A DNA stretch of 64,000 nt, taken from positions 620,001 through 684,000 of the forward strand of contig NZ_FXXB01000007.1 of the NCBI RefSeq assembly GCF_900184245.1, in the 5' to 3' direction. Source of the DNA: Brachybacterium massiliense (lineage in GTDB: Bacteria; Actinomycetota; Actinomycetes; Actinomycetales; Dermabacteraceae). Under the pieces are notes generated by a model that ran no database searches, was not told the DNA's origin, and saw only the letters and a program-made list of their open reading frames with translations. Positions 8,527-17,006 of this stretch are shown here, piece by piece. Numbering within the stretch: position 1 is the stretch's first letter; every line of letters begins with the position of its first letter. The position numbers were made by a program, and so were the translations under genes.

Positions 8527-10395
8527 ATGAGCCGACGTCGCCATGACCGCCACCCGCTCGGACGGGGCGTCGCCCGCCAGCGCTCGAACCGCCATGCTCT
8601 ACACACTTCACGACATGCGCCCTCCCCCGTCGAACCAGCGGCGGAGAACCCTCTGATCCGGGCGCTCCGCCCAGCGCTGCGTTCCGATGATCCGTCCGCG
8701 TTCTGGGTGGCTGCGGCGCCGTTGGTCACGGAGCTCGCGAATCTGGAGCACCAGGCCGAGGTGCTTCCCGAGGGGGTGGACCTGCTCGACACCTTCCTCG
8801 AGATCAACGTCGCGGAGACCACCGCGCTGCTGCACATGGTCGCCGCGATGAGCCCCGATGAGGGCCTCCGCTCCCGGGCGCAGGTGGGACTCACCGCCCG
8901 GCGCCAGCCGATGCCGCCGCAGATCTCCGGGCTCGCGCAGGCGTCCGTCGCCGAGGCAGTCGCCTTCTCCGACGGCACCGGGGAGAACCTGATGGTGGAG
9001 CTGGTCCTCCCCCGCGGCGTGCGGGCCGTGCTCATCTCCTATATCCCGTGGAGTCCGTCGCCGTACGTCAAGGACACCTTCGTGGTCGGCGAGTCCATGG
9101 CGGAGGTCATCCGGAAGTACCGGGAGATCATGGCGAGGGAGGGGGGCTCCTTGGACGCGGTCCTCGAGGTCGTCACCACGGCGGATGCGCGCGCCCGCTT
9201 CAGCCAGGCCCTCGCCAACACTTCGGCGGAGGCGGAACAATCCGCCGACTGGAAGCAGTGGCCGATGCTGCGGCCCTTCGTGGAGTTCGTCGTGGGCCGG
9301 ATGCCCGAGGGTGGGACGGGGTACGACGAGAACGACCTGCTCAGCGGACCCCTCGGTGCGTCGCTGACGACCCCCGAGCGGCCGCCATGGATCCTCGAGG
9401 ACGGCACCGACCTGGTCCAAGAGTTCACGGTCTCCGAGCACGCCGCCGACCTGAAACCGGGCAAGGCGGTGGAGGATCTGGCCGCCTACCTGATGATCCT
9501 GCTCGACGCGAGCTTCGGCGATCCGCTGGGCTGGGATCCGGAGCTCGCCGAGTGGATCCTCTCGGAGGTCCTTCCCACGGTGCCGATGCTCTCCAAGGCG
9601 GCGGTAGCGCAGATCCCCGCTGCCCTGCCGGCGCTTGTCGGCTGGTCGCTCGAGCGCAAGGGCGAGGAGCCGTCCGTCATCGCACAGACCCTGTCCGCGC
9701 TCGCCCCGCTGCTCGAGGAGTTCCCGGCCCGTCACGCTGATCCGCACATGCGCGCGCGGCGACTCGAGGAGCAGGTCGACTACGCGCTCGAGCTCGAGGA
9801 CTCCACCGCGCTGCGACTGGCGGACCTCGCCCTGCGCGCCGGCGGCTTCGAGGTGCTCGCAGAGCTCGACACCGCGCCGCTGCCCACCGAGGAGCTCGCG
9901 CTCACGCTGTTCCCCGAGGAGCTGCGCGGCCTCGCCGCCGAGATCGACGCGCACCTGGTCGAGGGGGTGACCGCACTTCTCGAGCAGCGGCCCGGATCCG
10001 CCGAGAGCGACGAGCTCCTCACCGCCTGCCGGCGCCTACTGGTGCGCGTCGCCCAGCTCGATGATGCGGTGCTGCGACGGAAGGCGAGCACCCGCAACAC
10101 CGCTGCGGCGGTCGTCTCGATCATCGCTCGCGGCAACGACCTCATGGGCTATTCACCGGCGCCCCTGCACGAGAAAGACCTGCGTCGCGCCTTCGACCTG
10201 CGCAGCGCCCCGAGCCAGCGGGCCCGAAGCCTGAAGGAGGCCGCCGCGCTCCCCCATCGCTATACCGGCATCGCCCTGGCCGACCCGGGGCTGCTGCTCG
10301 GCACCATGCGGGCGAAGCTGCTGCACGAGCAGGATGCGCTGACCTCCCACCGAACCGCCAAACGACCCAACCGTGACGCAGATTGGCTCGTTTAG
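8527..10395 (+). CDS. Hypothetical protein, 622 residues
   Basis: I do not recognise this protein. It has an Arg/His-rich N-terminus (about 35 residues) that may not be translated, since the ATG at 8527 lacks a good ribosome-binding site. The body is acidic and mostly helical, with no membrane segment or signal peptide. Leu/Glu/Ala repeats dominate (for example in the second half, about residues 330-520), suggesting a helical-repeat scaffold. An Asn/Arg-rich tail follows. Codon use is normal for the window. It sits between the dehydrogenase and the insertion sequence, and nothing around it suggests a role. Confidence 0.65.
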   Translation: MSRRRHDRHPLGRGVARQRSNRHALHTSRHAPSPVEPAAENPLIRALRPALRSDDPSAFWVAAAPLVTELANLEHQAEVLPEGVDLLDTFLEINVAETTALLHMVAAMSPDEGLRSRAQVGLTARRQPMPPQISGLAQASVAEAVAFSDGTGENLMVELVLPRGVRAVLISYIPWSPSPYVKDTFVVGESMAEVIRKYREIMAREGGSLDAVLEVVTTADARARFSQALANTSAEAEQSADWKQWPMLRPFVEFVVGRMPEGGTGYDENDLLSGPLGASLTTPERPPWILEDGTDLVQEFTVSEHAADLKPGKAVEDLAAYLMILLDASFGDPLGWDPELAEWILSEVLPTVPMLSKAAVAQIPAALPALVGWSLERKGEEPSVIAQTLSALAPLLEEFPARHADPHMRARRLEEQVDYALELEDSTALRLADLALRAGGFEVLAELDTAPLPTEELALTLFPEELRGLAAEIDAHLVEGVTALLEQRPGSAESDELLTACRRLLVRVAQLDDAVLRRKASTRNTAAAVVSIIARGNDLMGYSPAPLHEKDLRRAFDLRSAPSQRARSLKEAAALPHRYTGIALADPGLLLGTMRAKLLHEQDALTSHRTAKRPNRDADWLV

Positions 10396-10616
10396 CGGTT
10401 CCGTGAGCACCTTCCGCCGAGCGGACCGGGCCCCCAAACCCGCGCCGCTCGGGTCGGAGTGACCGGGCGAGAGAAGGCGCTGCGGCGTCGTGATGCCGGA
10501 ACCCGCTCCGATGCACACGCCCACGAGTCAGCACAACGTGTTGTGTTTATCGTGTCTGTGGATGCCATGGGGCATGAACAGCGACTGGCTGACCACAGGA
10601 GAGACGGCGAGCATGG

Positions 10617-10640
10617 GGGCTCTTCGCGGTTCGTGGTGAA
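10617..10640 (+). repeat. Left terminal inverted repeat of ISL3 element
   Basis: Begins GGGCTCTTCGCGG and continues TTCGTGGTGAA. It matches the reverse complement of 12040-12063 at 23 of 24 positions. Confidence 0.88.
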
Positions 10641-10661
10641 TGACCCTGCTGTAGCGGGTAT

Positions 10662-11948
10662 TCACGCTACGGTTCTCGCGGCGCTGGCTAACAGGATACG
10701 GGTCCGGTAGTTCTCCGCGTTACGGAAGCCGCGGCCGGTGCGTTTGATGTTCTTGATGCCGGTGTTCGCTGCCTCGACTCGGGCGGTGGTCGCGCCGGTG
10801 ACGATGAGGACCTCGATCGCGTCCCACCAGGTCACGACGGTGTCGTAGAGCTTGGTCGCCTCGGGCATGTTCGCGAGCTGGGCGAAGTAGCCCATCCGCA
10901 TCCGTTCGTCCCAGGCCTGGGCGAGGGTGTCGGTGGCCAGCAAGCGGCGGAGCTGCTCCTTGATGCCCCAGGCGGCCGAGAGCTCGTCGGTGGGGTCATC
11001 GGTGCGGAACACCGACTCCAACCGCTCCCAGGCCCGTGGAGTGAGGGTGTCAGCGCCGCGTAGCAGCAGCATCCGGTGGGCCCAGGCCGGGTCGTCCTTG
11101 CGGCCGCGACGACCGCGATGGGTGCGGGCTAGGCGTTGACGGACGGTGGTGACCATGTCGTTTCCGAGCTTGACGAGGTGGAACTTGTCGACCGAGACCG
11201 CAACGCGGGGCAGGTAGGTCCGCAGTGCTTTGCGGAACGCGGCCGAGGGATCGATGGCGACGATCTCGATCCGCTCCCGCCAGAGCTCGGAGCGCTGGGC
11301 GAGCCAGTCGCCGACGGCGGTGGAGTCCCGGCCGTCGACGATACCGAGGACCTGCCCGGTGGAGAGGTCGACCAGGGTCGTCATCCAGGGCTCGAACCGT
11401 CTCCAGGCACCGTCGTCGGTGCGGAACCAGCGCACCGACCGGTAGCGGTGCTCATCGATGCCCAGGCGCGTCACTGACACGTCCTCGGCGGTGGGCAGGA
11501 CCACGGCGGCAGCCGCCAGCGCGGCCTGGACCAGCCACCACGAGACGCCATGGGCCCGGGCGACTTCCGAGGCTGCCCGGCCAGAGGTGATCACCGCGGA
11601 GACGACCTGATCCCGCAGCCGGGTCGTCGAGCGCGCGCGGTGCGGGACCTGGTCGGTCGCTTCCCAGAACGTGCGCCGGGCGCAGGCCGACTCGAGGCAG
11701 AACCAGCGCCGCTTGGCCCACACCACCGCCATCGCCCCGGCCACGGGCACGTCTCGCACCTTCTGGGATCGGCGGGAGGGGGCCTTGGTCGCGAGCACCC
11801 CGCACGACGGACAGCCCGGCGGCTCGATGGATTCGATCACCACCCGCCGGCCTCCATCGGGCAGGTCGATCGCGTCGATGACGCGGTAGTCGGGCAGGTT
11901 GAAGATCGTGCTCGCAGCATCTCGCTGCGAACCCGTATTCTCATGCAC
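10662..11948 (-). CDS. ISL3 family transposase
   Basis: A 428-residue transposase. The N-terminal zinc-finger region has CPSCGV (near residue 47) and a second Cys pair near residue 84, the usual ISL3 DNA-binding module. A helix-turn-helix-like segment follows, then the DDE domain, with GIDEHRYR, DPSAAFRKAL, VDKFHLVK and, near the C-terminus, ARVEAANTGIKNIKRTGRGFRN. The frame is intact, so the element could still be active. The gene fills almost the whole element and carries no passenger gene. Confidence 0.93.
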   Translation of the reverse strand: MHENTGSQRDAASTIFNLPDYRVIDAIDLPDGGRRVVIESIEPPGCPSCGVLATKAPSRRSQKVRDVPVAGAMAVVWAKRRWFCLESACARRTFWEATDQVPHRARSTTRLRDQVVSAVITSGRAASEVARAHGVSWWLVQAALAAAAVVLPTAEDVSVTRLGIDEHRYRSVRWFRTDDGAWRRFEPWMTTLVDLSTGQVLGIVDGRDSTAVGDWLAQRSELWRERIEIVAIDPSAAFRKALRTYLPRVAVSVDKFHLVKLGNDMVTTVRQRLARTHRGRRGRKDDPAWAHRMLLLRGADTLTPRAWERLESVFRTDDPTDELSAAWGIKEQLRRLLATDTLAQAWDERMRMGYFAQLANMPEATKLYDTVVTWWDAIEVLIVTGATTARVEAANTGIKNIKRTGRGFRNAENYRTRILLASAARTVA

Positions 11949-12039
11949 AGGCTCGTGGTCCTCTGGGATGTGGCTGTCTAGACAACACCCATCACAGCAG
12001 GACCACGGGTCGTTCTACGCCAGCGACGCGACGCTCTCC

Positions 12040-12063
12040 TTCACCACGAGCCGCGAAGAGCCC
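12040..12063 (-). repeat. Right terminal inverted repeat of ISL3 element
   Basis: Reverse complement begins GGGCTCTTCGCGG and continues CTCGTGGTGAA. Paired with 10617-10640; one mismatch. Confidence 0.88.
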
Positions 12064-12944
12064 ACAACCAGATCGTGGCGTCCAAGATTGAAACCGGCGA
12101 GTTCGCGAACTCTGGGAGCACCTCTCCGATCCACCTGGAAGGGCTCGAGAACGTCTTCCTCGGCCTCCACGCAACGAAGAACCTGGTCGACGATGTGCCG
12201 TTCGTGTACTCCCCCTATCGGGACTACACGAGTTCGGCGGCGCTGCTGAACAACCCTTCGGCGGTCACGTCGTTCCAGGCGTGCCAGTTCGCCGCCCCCC
12301 TTTCCGGGCGGGTTCGATGGGTCGATGGGTCGTTCATGAAGTTCGACGGATGCACCTTCTCCCGTTCTGCTGGGCAGTCTTCCTACACCGCGATTGATCT
12401 GCACACTGACTCGCACGTCCACAACTGCGATATCCAGATGGTGCCGGGGCATTCGGGCGTGGTGACCCTGCGGGGAACGCATTCGACTGTCCGTGATGTG
12501 ACTCTCCGCCTGAACACGAACGCGGCTGCGGGGCCGCAACTGCGGATCGCCTCGGGTGCGGCGCACAACGTGGTGGAGAACTTCAAGATCCTCGGCGGCG
12601 GCAACCCCCAGTCGCGTGTCTCATCCGACCTGCCCGATGGGCGGTACGGCACGAACGTCATCCGGCTCCACCCCGGCTACGTCCAGTCCACGGCAGCTGC
12701 AGGCACCATCGGGGATGTCCGTGCCGATGTCGTGGCACTCACGAGCGTTGGCGCGAACATCATCTGGATCTCGCCCCGGCACGAGGGCGCGACAATCCAG
12801 GTCGTGAACACCGCATCGAGCGGGAACGCACGGTTCATCACGGACGGGAACGTCCACGGCGCGAACTACCCCGACGACATCTACCTCGCCCCCGGACAGG
12901 GAGCGTCGTTTGTGTACGTCGGTGGGGTCTGGTATCAGACCTGA
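12064..12944 (+). pseudogene. Phage tail appendage / right-handed beta-helix protein, 5' truncated
   Basis: Only the last ~290 residues remain. The GTG at 12075 could serve as a start, but the frame reads on naturally upstream (HNQIVASKIE) up to the IS boundary, so the N-terminus was cut off by the element. The body has spaced VHNCDIQM-, VRDVTLRL- and VENFKILG-like rungs, characteristic of parallel beta-helix tailspike or pectate-lyase-like proteins. The end (PGQGASFVYVGGVWYQT) is a common terminal domain of phage receptor-binding or decoration proteins. It would have bound or cleaved a surface glycan. Expression of the remnant is doubtful. Confidence 0.72.
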
Positions 12945-12948
12945 TCGG

Positions 12949-13233
12949 TCAGAGCAGGGCGTAGAGAGCGAAGCCGGCAGCGACGACACCGGTGGCATAA
13001 GTCGCGGCCTCGGACCAGTCGAGCCAACGCTTCGCATTCAAGCGGGCCGACTTCTCCTTCTCCGCCCTCTTCCGCGCAAGCGCTTGGTCTGCGGGGTCGA
13101 GCTCGGCGATCTCGTCCTCGGTGGGCAGATCACGTGGGTGGTCCCAGCGCCCGTTCGATGCCGCCACGCCTTTGGCAACGATGGACACGAATGCGAATGC
13201 GGCCGCGATGATCTTCGCGTCGTTATCTGTCAT
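12949..13233 (-). CDS. Small two-segment membrane protein (phage region)
   Basis: The most likely start is the ATG at 13233 (MTDNDAKIIAAAFAFVSIVAKGV), giving 94 residues; the frame extends upstream to 13281 with Arg-rich, non-protein-like residues. A hydrophobic segment at residues 7-23 and another at the C-terminus (ATYATGVVAAGFALYALL) flank a charged middle with ADQALARKRAEKEKS. It is the only minus-strand gene inside the lysis cluster. It may be a superinfection or membrane-associated phage protein; no family recognised. Confidence 0.55.
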   Translation of the reverse strand: MTDNDAKIIAAAFAFVSIVAKGVAASNGRWDHPRDLPTEDEIAELDPADQALARKRAEKEKSARLNAKRWLDWSEAATYATGVVAAGFALYALL

Positions 13234-13256
13234 GCCCAGGAATGTATCCCGGCCCC

Positions 13257-13279
13257 GCCCCGCTCTGCGGGGCTTTCTC
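13257..13279 (+). terminator. Hairpin with TTTCT tail
   Basis: GCCCCGC / GCGGGGC stem with a TCT loop, followed by TTTCTCA. It lies between the truncated appendage gene and the lysis operon on the plus strand. Confidence 0.55.
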
Positions 13280-13311
13280 ATCCCCGCTCGGCGGGAGACA
13301 GGAGCACCACC

Positions 13312-13476
13312 ATGGCCGACCCGCTACCCGAGCTTGATCCCATCCCTGAGGACGACGAGGCGCTCGACATCCCGGACCACGCTCTCGAGCAGGCCCTGGC
13401 CGATGGGCGGCCGTGGTCCGAGGACGACGACGAGGACACCGTCCCGGATGACCTCGACGACGACGGGGAGGGCTGA
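13312..13476 (+). CDS. Small acidic phage protein
   Basis: A 54-residue protein (MADPLPELDPIPEDDEALD...) with about 40 % Asp/Glu and no basic cluster. A GGAG ten bases upstream supports the ATG at 13312. The stop overlaps the endolysin start (TGATG), so both are translated from the same message. Function unknown. Confidence 0.7.
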   Translation: MADPLPELDPIPEDDEALDIPDHALEQALADGRPWSEDDDEDTVPDDLDDDGEG

Positions 13477-14630
13477 TGGGGTACTACACCCGCAAGCACT
13501 GGACCTCCACCGCGAATCGCGCCGTGCACGTCAAGCGCAAGCAGGTCCACGCCACGCTCCACTACCCCGGATGGGGCACCGACTCGATCCGCACCGCCGG
13601 CTGGTCGCGTAAGCGCTGCTTCCAGCAACTCAGGGCGTGGCGGAACATGCACGTCGGCTCCGGTGCGTACAAGGAGGTCGCGTACAACCTCTACGCCCTC
13701 CCTACCGGAGACGTGGCAGAGGGTCGAGGGAACCGGCAGAACGGCGCGAACGGCACTTCCGCGGCGAACCGTGCCGGGATGAGCATCCAGGTGCTGATCG
13801 GTGACAACGAGGACCTCACCATGGGGCATCTGCGAGCGATCTTCGACGCGCTCGCACTGCTCGAGCGCTGGCACCCCGGAATCACCAGCCGCCAGTACGG
13901 GCACCGGCACTGGGTGAGCACCCGCTGCCCGGGCCCGAAGGTCCAAGCCCGAGTCCCCTTCCGTGTCGGGTCCGTCCCTACCGATGGTGGCGGCAAGGGC
14001 ATCACAGGCACCGCGCCCGGCCTGTCCGATGGCCTCGCGGACGTCGACGACTCCCAGCGCTGGCTGACCGCGCTGGGCTACGACCCCGGCCCCATTGACG
14101 GCAAGTTCGGCGCCCGCACGCAGGCCGCCACTCGACAGGCCCAGCTCGATCTGGGCATCACCCCCGCGGACGGCCGACCCGGCCCCGCGACCAGAGCCAC
14201 CCTGGAGGCAGCAGTGACCACTCTCGACAAGATCAGCAAGGACATCGCCGCGATCAAGCGCACGCTCGAACCCGGCATCTCCGGGAAGCGCACCGACGGC
14301 GAGCTCGTCTCCACCCTCCGCGGATTCCGGAACGACATCCCTGGCATGGTCCTCGATGCCCCCGTCGCCCTCGAAGGGAAGTGGAAGGGCCAGAAGTCCA
14401 CGCTGCGCCGGATGCGTGCCTGGTACGCGGAAGACCTCCGACAGATCAAGGCCGGGATCGCCACGTCCCGCGCCGCGGTCCTCGAAGCGGTGCAGGAGAC
14501 CGGCAAGGCTCAGGGCCTCACCGACGCCCAGGTCCAGGCGATCGCTACCGCCGCCGCGGAGGCGTCCGCGCGGGTGTCCGCAGAGGACGTGGCCGGGCAG
14601 CTCGAGGTCGCCGTCCGGAACGAGGACTGA
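13476..14630 (+). CDS. Phage endolysin, amidase-like with peptidoglycan-binding domain
   Basis: A 384-residue lysin. The N-terminal ~160 residues end with YGHRHWV...RCPGP, like the zinc-binding His/Cys signature of N-acetylmuramoyl-L-alanine amidases. Residues about 190-250 form a PG_binding_1 repeat (QRWLTALGYDPGPIDGKFG, then a second 'DGRPGPATRATLEA' half). The C-terminal third is helical and may be a coiled coil. It would cut the stem peptide from muramic acid at lysis. It starts in the stop of the acidic protein and is followed 2 bp later by a membrane protein, in a late lysis operon. Confidence 0.82.
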   Translation: MGYYTRKHWTSTANRAVHVKRKQVHATLHYPGWGTDSIRTAGWSRKRCFQQLRAWRNMHVGSGAYKEVAYNLYALPTGDVAEGRGNRQNGANGTSAANRAGMSIQVLIGDNEDLTMGHLRAIFDALALLERWHPGITSRQYGHRHWVSTRCPGPKVQARVPFRVGSVPTDGGGKGITGTAPGLSDGLADVDDSQRWLTALGYDPGPIDGKFGARTQAATRQAQLDLGITPADGRPGPATRATLEAAVTTLDKISKDIAAIKRTLEPGISGKRTDGELVSTLRGFRNDIPGMVLDAPVALEGKWKGQKSTLRRMRAWYAEDLRQIKAGIATSRAAVLEAVQETGKAQGLTDAQVQAIATAAAEASARVSAEDVAGQLEVAVRNED

Positions 14631-14632
14631 GC

Positions 14633-15055
14633 ATGCTTAGCTCGCCGTACCCCGTGCCGCCTGATCGGTGGCTGCGGGCCTTCATCATCGGTGCGTGGCT
14701 CGCCGCGACCGCATGCGGGATCTGGGTCCTCGCCTACCCTCCCCGCACCTACGCAGGATTCGGGCTGATCGTCACGTTCCTGTGGGCCGGGCTGATGATC
14801 ACCGGATCACTCCTCGTCCTCGCCGGGAACATCACCCAGCGATACCGGATCGAGCTACCCGGTCTGATCTTCGCACTCGGCGGCGTGATCCTCTACGGGC
14901 TCCTGTCCTGGGATCAGGTCATCTCCGGGACGTGGGGGTCAGGGCCGCGCGCGCTGCTACTGGTCATGCTCGCGCTGCTGATCTCGCACCGCGCCCGGAT
15001 GCTGACCCTGATCCACCGCAGGCTGCAACGACTCGACGACGTGGCACGGGGGTAA
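14633..15055 (+). CDS. Phage membrane protein, four predicted segments
   Basis: A 140-residue protein with hydrophobic stretches near residues 15-35, 42-62, 75-92 and 103-118 and a basic tail (RMLTLIHRRLQRL). It begins 2 bp after the endolysin stop. Its position in the lysis cluster suggests a holin-like or holin-associated role, but I recognise no family. Confidence 0.68.
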   Translation: MLSSPYPVPPDRWLRAFIIGAWLAATACGIWVLAYPPRTYAGFGLIVTFLWAGLMITGSLLVLAGNITQRYRIELPGLIFALGGVILYGLLSWDQVISGTWGSGPRALLLVMLALLISHRARMLTLIHRRLQRLDDVARG

Positions 15056-15059
15056 GCGT

Positions 15060-15473
15060 ATGGATGTCCCCGCCATCCTCACCGGGGCAGTCGCGGCCGT
15101 CTTCAGTGGCGGCGGCATCTGGGTGGGTCTACGCCTGTGGGTGGACCACCGCAAGAACCGATCCGACGGGCGCCGCGCTGACCGCGACATCGAGGCTCAG
15201 CGCGAGGAACGCGCGATCTCTGTCATGGAGCGTGCGATGACCCGCCTCGACTCCGAGGTCACCCGGCTGTCGAAGAGTGATGAGTCGAACCGGTCCCGGA
15301 TCACCGACCTCGAGAAGTCGAACCGCGAGCTAGCGGAGGAGAACCGCGTGTTCCGCAGCGTGATCGTCGGCGTGCTCGAACGGCTGCGCCGGCAGCCTCC
15401 GGATGAGCCCGCGTCGATCCTCGAGTACATCTTCAAGCACCTCCCGCACTTCCGAAAGGACCCCACCCCATGA
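15060..15473 (+). CDS. Phage protein, N-terminal TM plus coiled coil
   Basis: A 137-residue protein with one N-terminal membrane segment (ILTGAVAAVFSGGGIWVGLRLWV), a basic stop-transfer stretch, and a long heptad-like helix (about residues 45-110). This is the usual shape of bitopic spanin-like or holin-antagonist proteins in actinophage lysis cassettes. The start is 4 bp after the preceding stop, and the end overlaps the next gene. Confidence 0.7.
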   Translation: MDVPAILTGAVAAVFSGGGIWVGLRLWVDHRKNRSDGRRADRDIEAQREERAISVMERAMTRLDSEVTRLSKSDESNRSRITDLEKSNRELAEENRVFRSVIVGVLERLRRQPPDEPASILEYIFKHLPHFRKDPTP

Positions 15474-15736
15474 GCAAGTACCGCAAGGACGTCCCCGCCA
15501 CTCTCGGCAACCCTGCCCGCGTCATCGCGCAGCCGCGCACGCGCCGATGGATCTACGGCATCGCCGTCGCCGCCGTGCCCCTCCTTGTCGCGTACGGCGT
15601 GATCGCGGAATCGGACGCGGCACTGTGGATCGGCCTCGCCGGCGCTGTGCTGGGTACGGGTGTGCCGGCCCTCGCCGCCGTCAACACGGACGTGCCGGCA
15701 GAGCGGGACCCGAACCTGCGAGCCGGGGACGTCTGA
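15470..15736 (+). CDS. Phage holin
   Basis: An 88-residue protein with two hydrophobic segments (WIYGIAVAAVPLLVAYGVIA and ALWIGLAGAVLGTGVPALAAV) separated by a short acidic turn, and a charged tail. This is a class II holin-like topology common in actinobacteriophages. It overlaps both neighbours by a few bases. It would form the pore that releases or activates the endolysin. Confidence 0.72.
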   Translation: MSKYRKDVPATLGNPARVIAQPRTRRWIYGIAVAAVPLLVAYGVIAESDAALWIGLAGAVLGTGVPALAAVNTDVPAERDPNLRAGDV

Positions 15737-15840
15737 TGTTCTTGTGCCCGCTGTGCTCCACCCAGTACGGCGACCCGATCGCGGCGGACTGGTGCCGACG
15801 TGAATGCGCGGACGCTGACCGAGACGCACGCAGACGATGA
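15736..15840 (+). CDS. 34-residue zinc-ribbon-like phage peptide
   Basis: Begins in the stop of the holin gene (TGATG) and ends at TGA 15838-15840. Two Cys pairs, CPLC and CRREC, are spaced like a minimal zinc finger; the rest is charged. Its short length and perfect overlap support translation with the holin. Function unknown. Confidence 0.6.
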   Translation: MFLCPLCSTQYGDPIAADWCRRECADADRDARRR

Positions 15841-15843
15841 GAA

Positions 15844-15879
15844 CGCCCCCATCCTGGCCTACACGGCCGGGTGGGGGCG
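15844..15879 (+). terminator. Hairpin terminator after lysis operon
   Basis: CGCCCCCATCC... pairs with ...GGGTGGGGGCG. The T-run is weak, but the hairpin sits just after the last lysis gene. Confidence 0.6.
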
Positions 15880-16076
15880 CTTCGGTGCGTGGCACCCAGA
15901 ACGCGTGACATTGGTGCAGGCCAACGGCCTAGTAGCCTGCGACCCTCAGACGGTTTAGGTCCCGCCACGAGTAGTCAGTGCAGGTCACAAGCGAGTTGAC
16001 CGCAACTCCCCGCACCGCTACTCTAAGCGGACAGCACGCCCCCGCGCGTGCTAGTTGCACATCAGTGCAGCGAGTC

Positions 16077-16104
16077 CTATGGCCGCCCCGAGGGGCGGCC
16101 ATAG
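16077..16104. terminator. Perfect inverted repeat hairpin
   Basis: CTATGGCCGCC pairs with GGCGGCCATAG around a CCGAGG loop; the next bases are TTGT. It lies 20 bp upstream of the DUF3800 gene, so it may be a terminator insulating that gene or a cis regulator. TAGTTGCAC occurs on both sides of it (16052 and 16122). Confidence 0.55.
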
Positions 16105-16124
16105 TTGTATCGAAAGGCAGATAG

Positions 16125-16958
16125 TTGCACGTTTGTTACGTAGACGAATCCGGGGATGCAGAGTCGCTACTTTCCGGGGCGTCGAACTCTACGCCAGTCT
16201 TCGTACTCCTCGGGATGACTGTCCCCAGTTCGCAGATCAATGCTCTCACCTGGGATTATCTGCACCTCAAGAAGCAGTTTAACCCGTCGCTCGAAAAAGT
16301 GCAGCTCAGCGAACTCATTCAGTTTGAAATGAAGGGCTCATCACTGCGACGAGATTTACGGAAAGCAGGTCGCAATAACCGTCGGCGCGCGACGCACATC
16401 CTCGACGAAGTCTTTTCCCTGCTCGAAAAGCATAACTGTCAACTGGTAGGCAAGGTTATAGTCAAGGAAGTGGACGTTGAGTCTCGAGGTGACAAGAAAA
16501 TATATAGCCACACGATCGCTCAGCTTGCCGAGTCTTTCGAAGCGCAGCTATCGGCTGCGAACACGAACGGGATGATGGTTCTCGACGCCCGGACGAAGGT
16601 GAAGAATACGCCGAGCACGCTAGGGATCACCACCCGTCGCTTCCGTACTGGTGGAGGAGACTACCCTTCCCTTGTCGAATCTCCGGTCTTCGGGCACAGC
16701 GACACGCACGTACCCCTGCAAATCGTTGACCTAGTGGCGTCTGCCGTCGTGTTCCCCATCGCCTGTATTGAGTACTGTTCACACCTCCACTGGAACGCAC
16801 ATCCGAACCCGAATCACAGGGCAGTCAAGGAACGCTACGGACCGAAGTTGCAGGCTCTCGAATACCGGTACATTAACGGGGACGGACTGAAGCGGGGTGG
16901 CTTTCAGGTGATCGACCCAATTTCGTCCAGGCCAACCCACCTGATGTTTCGGGACTGA
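16125..16958 (+). CDS. DUF3800 domain protein (phage cargo)
   Basis: A 277-residue protein starting at TTG 16125 behind AAAGG. The opening HVCYVDESGD is the first conserved acidic motif of DUF3800, an RNase H-like fold, and a later LQIVDLVASAVV carries the second. Family members often sit in defence islands and prophages, but their activity is not established. Codon use and GC are visibly lower than in neighbours (for example AAGAAAATATATAGC near 16494), a sign of recent transfer. It has its own upstream hairpin and downstream terminator, so it is a stand-alone cargo gene. Confidence 0.78.
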   Translation: MHVCYVDESGDAESLLSGASNSTPVFVLLGMTVPSSQINALTWDYLHLKKQFNPSLEKVQLSELIQFEMKGSSLRRDLRKAGRNNRRRATHILDEVFSLLEKHNCQLVGKVIVKEVDVESRGDKKIYSHTIAQLAESFEAQLSAANTNGMMVLDARTKVKNTPSTLGITTRRFRTGGGDYPSLVESPVFGHSDTHVPLQIVDLVASAVVFPIACIEYCSHLHWNAHPNPNHRAVKERYGPKLQALEYRYINGDGLKRGGFQVIDPISSRPTHLMFRD

Positions 16959-16962
16959 TCCC

Positions 16963-16999
16963 GCGCCCCCACTCTCCTCCGGGAGGGTGGGGGCGCTTT
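16963..16999. terminator. Terminator after the DUF3800 gene
   Basis: GCGCCCCCAC...GTGGGGGCGC hairpin followed by TTTC. It lies between convergent genes and can serve both. Confidence 0.7.
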
Positions 17000-17006
17000 C
17001 GTGCGT

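Larger units (their letters stand above)
10617..12063 (-). mobile_element. ISL3-family insertion sequence
   Basis: A 1447-bp element with one transposase gene and near-perfect terminal inverted repeats beginning GGGCTCTTCGCGG (23 of 24 positions match between the ends). The bases just outside the repeats (10609-10616 and 12064-12071) are not an 8-bp direct repeat, which an undisturbed ISL3 insertion would normally leave. The right side breaks a phage gene, whereas the left side adjoins an unrelated 220-bp non-coding stretch. A deletion or rearrangement at one end after insertion is therefore likely. Confidence 0.88.

Noticed and set aside
10532..10545. CACAAC-GT-GTTGTG palindrome before the IS
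   Set aside because: Perfect 6-2-6 palindrome but with no gene downstream in the gap, so no target can be named.
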